Positions 62,501-64,000 of a stretch of 64,000 bases of DNA are shown piece after piece. A program made the position numbers and the translations under genes. Every line of letters starts with the position of its first letter. Within the stretch, counting starts at the first letter, position 1. The notes beneath the pieces are model-generated. The model worked only from the letters and a program-made list of their open reading frames with translations. It made no database searches and was not told the DNA's origin. The DNA comes from Gari tellinella (lineage: Eukaryota; Mollusca; Bivalvia; Cardiida; Psammobiidae), in assembly GCA_922989275.2 (NCBI GenBank), contig OV277864.1, positions 49,351,550 through 49,415,549 of the forward strand, read 5' to 3'.

Positions 62501-63854
62501 TGCCATATTAGTTTCAGAGGAGAAGACGTTTGAAAATTTCACTATATAACTCAATGTAAAACTGTGAACCCCGGGGCGAGGCCAATTTTGACCCCAGGGG
62601 CATAATTTGAACAAACTTGATAGAGGACCTGTAGGCAATGCTATGTGCCAAATATCTAAGCTCTGGCCCTTGTAGTTTCAGACAAGAAGATTTTTTAAGT
62701 TTTCATTGAAAAAAAACTATTTTTAGCTCATGTGACCTAGTTATGCAACCGACCAGAACCATTTGAACAATTTTGGTGAAGGACATCTAGAAGTGTCACC
62801 ATGCCAAATATCAAGGCTCTGACCACATTAGTTTCAGAGAAGAAGACGTTTGAAAATTTCACTATATAACTCTATGTAAAACTGTGACCCCCGTGGCCGG
62901 GTCAATTTTGACCCCAGGGGTATAATTTGAACAAACTTGATAGAGGACCTATAGATGATGTTATGTGCAAAATATCTAAGCTCTGACCATTGCAGTTTTT
63001 GACAAGAAGATTCTTTAAGATTTCCTTATTTTTTCACTTTGGTTGCCATGGCAACCAGAGTTCTACATTGTTTTTAATTCTTTGAACAAATTTGAAAGAG
63101 CTTGACCAAAGGAACATTTCTGTAAAGTTTGGTTGAATTCTGCCAAGCGGTATAGGAGAAGAAGTAATTTGAAGCAATTGTTAACGACGACGCACGACGG
63201 ACGACGCACAACGCACGACGACGGACACAGGGCCATCCCAATAGCTCACCTTGAGCCTTTGGCTCAGGTGAGCTAAAAATGTGTAGCCTCTACAGTGTTA
63301 ACAAGGATTTTTCTTTGACCCAACATGACCCACATTTGAACTTGACCTATATAAATTCTTCAAGACAAACATTGTCATGAAGTTTCAAGAAGATTGAATA
63401 TTAAGGAAACAATTGGTGACAAACAACAGCGCAGGGTGTACCATAATACGACCTGTTTTCAGGGGTGTATAAAGAGCATACATTTCATGTAGTATTATTA
63501 AATCAACACTTGCATCTAAACCTTAACCAATGCCGCCGACGCTAGCATGACTACATAAGCGCCCCCTTCTCTTCGAATAAACATGCTAAAATTGTTTGTT
63601 AGTTACGCCACTGTGTCTCAGTTATGCCATTGTAGCTCTGTTAGAGAATGTACTCACCTTGTAAAGGACTCTGACTCGTCTCTGCTCTCCTCACCATCAT
63701 TATCAGGGGAGACAACCTCTGAGTTTGGTACTGACCCAATGTGGTTGGCATACAGGTCTGGTGTACGATTAAGTCGTGTAGTTTTGTGTATCAACGACCC
63801 CTGCATTACCTCCCATTGCCGCTTGGCATTGTTGATGGCAAGTCGTCTCTTCTC
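26346..63854 (-). CDS. LRRC49: LRRC49, C-terminal seven exons (gene model)
   Basis: Tubulin polyglutamylase complex subunit. The vertebrate protein works with TTLL1, TPGS1/2 and NICN1 in adding glutamate chains to axonemal and neuronal microtubules; transfer to this animal is by homology. Join, 5' to 3' on the minus strand: 63854-63658, 59827-59675, 56114-55904, 54671-54486, 53700-53591, 34006-33874, 26546-26346. Junction phases are 2,2,0,0,2,0 and all are consistent, giving 331 residues and a TAG stop. Conserved blocks seen: EKRRLAINNAKRQW, LEGDTLTLYGPQSLEALDRNW, EGNPITKFTLW, AEKLFGAISHMT, NKIWPQIFYEMV. The N-terminal leucine-rich repeats are outside the window. Introns range from about 0.8 to 19.6 kb and are packed with transposons. 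Identification rests on remembered human LRRC49 sequence, not a search. Confidence 0.92.
29045..29132 (+). other. tRNA-like Pol III unit in TIR element
   Basis: D-arm-like AGAGCAGTAGGTAAATA and box B GTAGGTTCGAATCCC (about 29108-29122), followed by T7 at about 29136-29142. Acceptor arms do not pair, so it is not a working tRNA. Confidence 0.55.
29396..29473 (-). other. tRNA-like Pol III unit, opposite strand
   Basis: On the minus strand ACGTAGTGGATAAGACG (box A region, about 29457-29473) and GGGTTCGAATCTC (box B, about 29404-29416). The spacing suits a tRNA-like body of about 75 nt. No strong T-tract follows. Confidence 0.55.
32236..32419. mobile_element. F1 element, right end truncated
   Basis: Starts CAGTGAAACCTCTCTATTAC after TA (32234-32235). 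Core A has AAGCTCTTAAAGGAGCTT. The right end stops at AATAGAGAACTG, lacking the terminal GGTTTTACTG. A core B remnant (32453-32523) and a core A scrap (32680-32725) follow. Confidence 0.75.
32776..33018. mobile_element. F5 element (TTAA)
   Basis: TTAA at 32772-32775 and 33019-33022. Ends GTTTGAACCCTGG and AGGGAGGAAAGAG. A short CCCGCCTATAGGCG palindrome lies near the left end, and the main hairpin is GATCAGAGGGCTCCGAAAGG with its complement. Sister copy at 35993-36235. Confidence 0.85.
33084..33212. repeat. F2 element, 3' truncated
   Basis: CCCGTTACCCCATAGGCTG start and a shortened core A, then 'gctaccatctgctagaatat'. It stops at 'tgatacata' without the right end. Confidence 0.65.
33336..33541. 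mobile_element. F3 element
   Basis: TTAA at 33332-33335 and 33542-33545. Same orientation as the copy at 17133-17338 and differs from it at only a few positions. Confidence 0.9.
33647..33846. repeat. F2 element, degenerate, next to exon
   Basis: F2 in reverse ('cctttctacaccattaattc', 'agatggtaacagcttaaagc', 'aactagaaaccgactatgag'), ending about 27 bp from the donor site of the neighbouring LRRC49 exon. Core A is mostly deleted. Confidence 0.6.
33874..34006 (-). CDS. LRRC49: LRRC49 exon (second to last)
   Basis: One base completing an arginine codon, then 44 codons. The acceptor is TTTATTTTCAG before GCGGAAG; the donor is AACAG followed by GTATCA. The joined protein reads LLGETRRKQLLTMSEEKSRK, matching the human 'ILGDARKKQ' region, then a variable charged stretch and GRAGLSYPPDTAKQQ. 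It joins the last exon in phase 0. An F6 transposon lies 56 bp upstream of its acceptor. Confidence 0.9.
34063..34251. mobile_element. F6 (hAT-like) element, perfect 8-bp duplication
   Basis: CGGGCTCCAGATAAG...CTTGAGCTCTG flanked by identical ATTTAACC at 34055-34062 and 34252-34259. It landed in the outer end of the F2 element that follows. A C15 run lies near its right end (about 34222-34236). Confidence 0.9.
34258..34500. mobile_element. F2 element with F6 in its terminus
   Basis: TTAA at 34254-34257 and 34501-34504. Core A is badly decayed. The left edge was the F6 target site. Confidence 0.75.
34551..35948. repeat. Tandem repeat element, about 7 units of about 175 bp
   Basis: Starts AAGAGCACCGCAAGCCGGGC and ends CGTCTGAAGACGGGCGTAT. 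Each unit contains AAATGCCCGTTTT, GGGGCATAACTCTTGAATG, ATTATGGTCATACACATGCT and AAGTTTCAAAAGGATT. The last unit runs into a (GACGGACA)n tract at about 35850-35900. Several short minus-strand frames across it are repeat translations. Non-autonomous; the class is common in bivalves as far as I recall. Confidence 0.75.
35993..36235. mobile_element. F5 element, TTAA insertion in F1
   Basis: TTAA at 35989-35992 and 36236-36239, exactly at the F1 'ctgcttaaagc' site. Very similar to 32776-33018. Confidence 0.85.
36371..36918. other. Non-coding, nothing recognised
   Basis: AT-rich intron sequence without exon or named repeat. Confidence 0.4.
36919..37124. mobile_element. F3 element
   Basis: TTAA at 36915-36918 and 37125-37128. 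Same orientation as 25768-25973 and nearly identical to it; carries the same AATAAA near the right end on the minus strand. Confidence 0.9.
37355..37601. mobile_element. F2 element
   Basis: TTAA at 37351-37354 and 37602-37605. Core A is imperfect (GTGTCTTAAAGCGC). Confidence 0.8.
37602..39148. other. Non-coding, mostly unrecognised
   Basis: About 1.4 kb of intron without exon support. 38340-38430 is GC-richer with a doubled 'ggctttatggctttatggg'. A decayed F3-like piece ('tctgatcagatgctacatta', 'gaactagcaggccaagggtt') is at about 39015-39103. Confidence 0.4.
39149..39381. mobile_element. F2 element
   Basis: TTAA at 39145-39148 and 39382-39385. Core A centre is AATGTGCATT. Confidence 0.85.
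39394..39630. mobile_element. F2 element, reverse orientation
   Basis: Directly follows the previous F2 in the opposite orientation. It has 'tttatgcctttatgattcat', a good core A (GTGCCTACAGGCAC) and GGTAAAGGG at the end. Confidence 0.75.
40094..40203. repeat. F5 fragment
   Basis: Hairpin GATCAGAGGGCTCCTGGAG with AGTGTAGACC/GGTTATACTG flanks, then a decayed right part ending AAAGAGTTAA. A core B remnant follows at 40322-40395. The upstream gap 39631-40093 holds an F1 right-end scrap near 39948-39970. Confidence 0.6.
40629..40876. mobile_element. F1 element with duplicated right hairpin arm
   Basis: Decayed F1 ends. The right core A arm 'caggagctttctgttttact' occurs twice (about 40731 and 40781). 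Confidence 0.7.
40896..41051 (-). CDS. Possible coding fragment, unrecognised
   Basis: Minus-strand frame from ATG at 41051 to a stop at 40896, 51 codons, with a compositionally protein-like sequence: KSKFVEGTYVTDVTMGNPP then KTGFKYMNAPSPNKS. It lies in the long LRRC49 intron, but neither AG upstream gives a start phase compatible with the adjacent exons (phase 2), and those exons already join perfectly. It could be an exon of a nested gene, an alternative terminal exon or a fossil insertion. I recognise no family. Confidence 0.3.
   Translation of the reverse strand: MCMGSVQTKNSEKSKFVEGTYVTDVTMGNPPKTGFKYMNAPSPNKSVTVDM
41052..42462. other. Non-coding with hairpin remnants
   Basis: Decayed core B at about 41325-41398 and 42104-42178. 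A clean core A palindrome (AGCAGAAAGCTCCTGTAGG with complement) at about 41605-41690 lacks recognisable family ends. Confidence 0.5.
42463..42705. mobile_element. F2 element
   Basis: TTAA at 42459-42462 and 42706-42709; good core A (GCGCCTTAGGGCGC). A decayed F3-like hairpin follows at about 42780-42860. Confidence 0.85.
43077..43302. mobile_element. F3-like element, AGCATGC ends
   Basis: TTAA at 43073-43076 (right side mutated to TTGA). Ends CTCTTAGCATGC and GCATGCACAGAG. Core B is very good (GGATCCTGATGAGACGCTGC and complement). Confidence 0.75.
43383..43574. mobile_element. F9 element, complete
   Basis: TA at 43381-43382 and 43575-43576. Ends CAGTCAACCTTCAATATCTC and GAGATATCGAAATTCGACTG. 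The interior has TTCAAAGTTAAGACGGGCTT with an inverted partner. Confidence 0.85.
43620..43791. repeat. F11-F2 chimera, reverse orientation, partial
   Basis: An F2 half with one core A arm runs to TATGGGTTAAAGGTATAATT, then F11 sequence to GGCAGCCCTG at 43791. The junction is the same as in 22822-23077. The left F11 half is missing. Confidence 0.65.
44294..44783. mobile_element. F2 element with tandem right halves
   Basis: F2 start CCCTTTACCCCATAGCC and full core A, then two further right-half units (about 44450-44605 and 44612-44783), each with a core A arm, 'gctgcatattaatgactgt' and 'tatctatggagtaa'. A core B remnant follows at 44826-44900. Confidence 0.8.
45001..45311. mobile_element. F1 element with palindromic TAA/TTA microsatellite
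   Basis: TA at 44999-45000 and 45312-45313. The right arm of core A is repeated, and between the repeats sits (TAA)n-CGACG-(TTA)n at about 45140-45190, a near-perfect inverted repeat. Confidence 0.8.
46365..46403. promoter_or_regulatory. Two palindromic ATGGCCGCCAT motifs
   Basis: AAAATGGCCGCCATTTT occurs at about 46367-46383 and GATGGCCGCCATTTT at about 46388-46402. Each contains a YY1-type CCGCCAT site on both strands. Location just inside the left arm of the long-TIR element suggests, without proof, an internal regulatory site. Confidence 0.35.
47390..48355 (+). pseudogene. Decayed ORF of multicopy EAD/DTDV-motif family
   Basis: Three frame-shifted pieces: about 47390-47685 (ISQGHLTKIVTSLRETSSS...), about 47680-47980 (TFGEYAQEFVQSVYSHF then TRIDVTFD) and about 48110-48355 (YHLNGTLLPQGLLVVADGTF, then DNKEADNRMIFHAKDAVASG and DRLIVICRDTDVILLML). 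The last block matches a family I remember as abundant in molluscs and cnidarians, normally reading EEADT(R/K)..HA...DTDV..LL. The spaced acidic residues resemble a PIN-like nuclease core, but that is inference. At least two frameshifts make it non-functional. It may be the element's own former gene or a captured one. Confidence 0.65.
50973..52012. other. Non-coding; possible insertion in F2
   Basis: 51242-51335 is a twofold direct repeat ('gtgttca(g/t)ttatctccctt'). 'ATTACCCCATA' at 51392-51402 looks like the outer end of the F2 that resumes at 52012, so 51403-52011 may be an inserted element; I found no clear inverted ends. Short frames at 51476-51773 have no family match I know. Confidence 0.4.
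52012..52234. mobile_element. F2 element, reverse orientation
   Basis: 'acgcctttaatctatttc' start, strong core A (GTGCCTTAAGGCAC), end GGGGTAATGGG before TTAA at 52235-52238. The outer left end is probably at 51392. Confidence 0.75.
52426..52670. mobile_element. F2 element
   Basis: Ends CCCTTTACCACATAGCC and GAGGGAAAGGG, TTAA at 52671-52674 (left side TTGA). Core A nearly perfect. Confidence 0.85.
53025..53477. repeat. F7 element split by F1
   Basis: 'gggcccgaggttataaaact' start and 'tataactttggggtcagg' end, with the CAAAATTCAAATTTGATTAC and GAGTTTTGAGCACAGAGTTT blocks. Interrupted by F1. Confidence 0.75.
53142..53347. mobile_element. F1 element inside F7
   Basis: TA at 53140-53141 and 53348-53349. 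Ends CAGTAAAACCTCACTATTAC and GCGAGGTTTTACTG. Core A almost perfect, centre AAGCTCCTATAGGAGCTT. Confidence 0.88.
53591..53700 (-). CDS. LRRC49: LRRC49 exon, AEKLFG block
   Basis: 36 codons plus two bases. Acceptor TTCTTGCAG before GTGACAGCC, donor ACTAG followed by GTGAGT. It reads VTATDVITAEKLFGAISHMT then SQLPQSRLLSLLGET, matching human LRRC49 'VTQNDMIMAERLFGILAHV' and 'LPQYRLISILGDA'. It joins the exon at 33874-34006 across a 19.6-kb intron to give an arginine codon. Confidence 0.93.
53859..53924. repeat. Hairpin GGGAAGAC...GTCTTCCC
   Basis: Arms GGGAAGACTTTTGAACTG and CAGTTCAAAATGTCTTCCC around CCTGAGGCCGATAGGCTGAAGG. About 53940-54420 is bivalve-type interspersed repeat ('catgccaaatataaa', 'ggtcaaggtcaa'). 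Confidence 0.6.
54486..54671 (-). CDS. LRRC49: LRRC49 exon, GNP/FTLW block
   Basis: 62 codons, phase 0 at both ends. Acceptor TTATTTCAG before TCTCTAG, donor TTAGAG followed by GTACGT. It reads SLVFSSTNIHSLQQLSALTN, then RRLDSITIETEGNPITKFTL and LLYRLAHFALKKVNNLE. The human protein has 'IDPQGNPVVNFTLWKYYVLF' here, the most diagnostic block in the window. It probably forms alternating strand and helix within the C-terminal domain. Confidence 0.95.
54974..55479. mobile_element. TTAA-flanked TIR element with tRNA-like unit, copy A
   Basis: TTAA at 54970-54973 and 55480-55483. Ends AGCGACTCGCAACCAGATGG and, on the other strand, AGAGGCTCGCAACTAGAT. Homologous over its length to the reverse complement of 58412-58949. 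Contains a tRNA-like unit and T-tracts. It sits in the 'gtagcttaaagc' TTAA of a decayed F2. Confidence 0.8.
55253..55343 (+). other. tRNA-like Pol III unit in TIR element (copy A)
   Basis: Box A region TAGTCGAGTGGGCTAAGGC (55261-55279), box B GGGTTCGAATCCC (55321-55333), then T7 and T8 runs from 55345. The 91-nt length with a long variable region resembles class II (Leu/Ser) tRNA, but acceptor and T stems have mismatches, so not a functional tRNA gene. Confidence 0.65.
55490..55869. repeat. F2 fragment followed by F1 right part
   Basis: 55500-55708 is F2 in reverse (core A centre GCTCCTTAAGGAGC). 55711-55869 is a decayed F1 right part ending TAGAGAGGTTTTACTG, 35 bp from the donor of the next exon. 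Confidence 0.65.
55904..56114 (-). CDS. LRRC49: LRRC49 exon, GDTLTLYG block
   Basis: One base plus 70 codons. Acceptor TATTTGCAG before GTCGGAC, donor GTTCAA followed by GTAGGT. It reads GASNLNNLADLEGDTLTLYG, PQSLEALDRNWGMQAAGAVT and FNFIEFENIAKQL, then RVRTRFPAVQ. Human LRRC49 has 'VDGDTLSLYGSGALESLDRN' at the same place. This is the start of the conserved C-terminal domain after a variable linker. Confidence 0.95.
56115..57005. other. Intron with decayed hairpins
   Basis: F5-like remnant at about 56185-56300, core A scrap at about 56525-56595 and an F4-like element with core B at about 56718-56960. No exon. Confidence 0.5.
57006..57242. repeat. F2 element, reverse orientation, degenerate
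   Basis: 'cccattactcaataaacatg' start, 'gatggtagcttaaagcaggc', 'ctagaaatagcc', with most of one core arm lost. Confidence 0.65.
58412..58949. mobile_element. TTAA-flanked TIR element with tRNA-like unit, copy B
   Basis: TTAA at 58408-58411 and 58950-58953. Ends AGCGACTCGCAACCAGATGG and, on the other strand, AGCGACTCGCAACCGGATGG. Opposite orientation to copy A but collinear with its reverse complement ('tagtaatttgtaaata', 'gtttaggataagaaatt', 'gctcagacataaac'). Confidence 0.85.
58549..58637 (-). other. tRNA-like Pol III unit in TIR element (copy B)
   Basis: Minus strand: box A region GGTCCATTGGTCTAAGCGG (about 58611-58629), box B GGGTTCGAATCCC (about 58558-58570), then T9 (plus-strand A9 at about 58535-58543). 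Same layout as copy A, but the anticodon region differs strongly. Confidence 0.65.
59675..59827 (-). CDS. LRRC49: LRRC49 exon, variable linker
   Basis: One base, 50 codons, two bases. Acceptor TTTTACAG before CAAACAG, donor TTTGG followed by GTATAA. The alternative acceptor 7 nt downstream would break the frame. It encodes a Ser/Arg-rich, probably disordered linker (SSRANSRPGSAHSMSLDGG, then RERPRTASLQSKKTETKPG) with little similarity to the vertebrate protein. Its frame, phases and position support it. The donor is weak and a transposon end lies next to it. Confidence 0.82.
60834..63278. repeat. ACAAGAGCCCCGTGGGGC repeat with tandem units
   Basis: Begins ACAAGAGCCCCGTGGGGC and ends in the hairpin GAGCCTTTGGCTC with 'aggtgagctaaaaa'. 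Inside are about three tandem units of roughly 310-330 bp ('ccccaggggcataatttgaa', 'gaagtgtcaccatg', 'gaagacgtttgaaaatttc') and a CACGACGGACGACG tract at about 63185-63230. Interrupted by the TIR element at 61156-62195. Confidence 0.7.
61156..62195. mobile_element. TIR element rich in CC(A/T)(A/T)GG/CCGTGG motifs
   Basis: Ends CCCGGCTGTACTTTTTCC and its complement. Both subterminal regions carry many short motifs such as TTCCATGG, TTCCAAGG, CCGTGG and CCTCGTAAA in TTT-rich spacers. No ORF. The host sequence 'attagtttcagaggagaag' (compare 62507-62525) is interrupted, proving insertion; the target duplication is unclear. Confidence 0.75.
63658..63854 (-). CDS. LRRC49: LRRC49 exon, EKRRLAINNAKRQW block
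   Basis: 65 codons plus two bases. Acceptor TTTTCTTTTCCAG before GAGAAG, donor ACAAG followed by GTGAGT. It begins EKRRLAINNAKRQWEVMQGS, aligning with human 'EKKRLTINNVARQWDLQQQR', the basic helix after the leucine-rich repeats. It continues into an acidic linker (SPDNDGEESRDESESFT). First exon of the gene inside the window. An F2 element starts about 20 bp upstream of its acceptor. Confidence 0.93.
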
Positions 63855-63877
63855 CTGGAAAAGAAAATCCAAGTTAA

Positions 63878-64000
63878 CCCATTACTCAATAAATATGCCT
63901 TTTTACTTTGAGTTATTCCTCCTCTGAAGAAAGTAGTTCCACTTTATACAGTAATGAATATGTATCATAAGATTAGAATATTTTTATATCCTAGCAGATG
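63878..64000. mobile_element. F2 element, reverse orientation, cut by window end
   Basis: TTAA at 63874-63877, then CCCATTACTCAATAAATATG and 'cctctgaagaaagtagttcc' up to 'cctagcagatg' at the window edge. Confidence 0.8.

Larger units (their letters stand above)
59957..63470. repeat. Bivalve interspersed repeat, outer unit
   Basis: Starts AACAAGAGGACCAAGATG with GCGCTCACCTGAG. It then repeats 'gacctagtttttgac', 'cattcaaacttgacctagat', 'gaccaagtttcattcagat' and 'tgtagcctctagagtgtta' several times to about 60833, and resumes at about 63279 to 63470. A second repeat is inserted between. No ORF. Confidence 0.65.

Overview
The window looks like AT-rich nuclear DNA of a bivalve mollusc. Evidence: one gene split into short GT-AG exons, a very high load of small inverted-repeat elements, bivalve-type tRNA-derived SINEs (tails ending near 'gacgttaaa'), GACGGACA tracts and the 'ACAAGAGG...GCTCACCTG' repeat class. 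The exact species cannot be fixed by eye. The only convincing cellular gene is LRRC49 (subunit of the TTLL1 tubulin polyglutamylase complex) on the minus strand. Its last seven exons lie at 63658-63854, 59675-59827, 55904-56114, 54486-54671, 53591-53700, 33874-34006 and 26346-26546. All junction phases agree and they give a continuous 331-residue C-terminal part; the leucine-rich-repeat exons must lie beyond base 64000.

Layout. 1-26345 is downstream of LRRC49: nested miniature transposons, a dead LINE (about 6620-7530), two SINEs, and a diverged duplication (about 3900-6000 versus 11160-12020). 26547-33873 is the last intron, mostly one 5.6-kb element with long terminal inverted repeats (26578-32158). 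34007-53590 is a 19.6-kb intron holding a tandem-repeat element (34551-35948) and another 5.65-kb long-TIR element with a decayed ORF (45323-50972). 53701-63657 holds four short introns filled with TIR elements, two of which carry tRNA-like Pol III cassettes. 59957-63470 is bivalve-type interspersed repeat with an inserted TIR element.

Labels for the small inverted-repeat families used below (my own, from end sequences). F1: ends CAGTAAAACCTCTCTATTA, TA target site duplication (TSD). F2: ends CCCATTACCCCATAGCC, TTAA. F3: ends CCCTTAGCC(T/C)GCCA, TTAA. F4: ends CAGTGGAGAA, TA. F5: ends CCCTTTGAACCCT, TTAA. F6: ends CAGGGCTCCAGATAAG, 8-bp TSD (hAT-like). F7: ends near CCAGGCCCCGAGG. F9: ends CAGTC(A/G)A, TA. 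F10: ends CAG(T/C)GCTCCCTC, TA. F11: ends CAGGGCTGCCAT. F1 and F2 share one central hairpin ('core A', around GCTTAAAGCAGGCTGAAAGT). F3, F4 and F5 share another ('core B', around CAAACAGTTTGGATCCAGAT).

Best candidates for something undescribed: TIR elements with internal tRNA-like units and T-tract terminators (54974-55479, 58412-58949, 28899-29618); the long-TIR element with a decayed ORF of a multicopy E-A-D/D-T-D family (45323-50972); a Harbinger-like element whose arms are arrays of ACGAAT at 9-11 bp spacing (20341-21984); and exchange of hairpin cores among families with different ends. Transposon ends also lie within about 15-60 bp of several LRRC49 splice sites, and an F3 copy supplies the first AATAAA after the stop codon.
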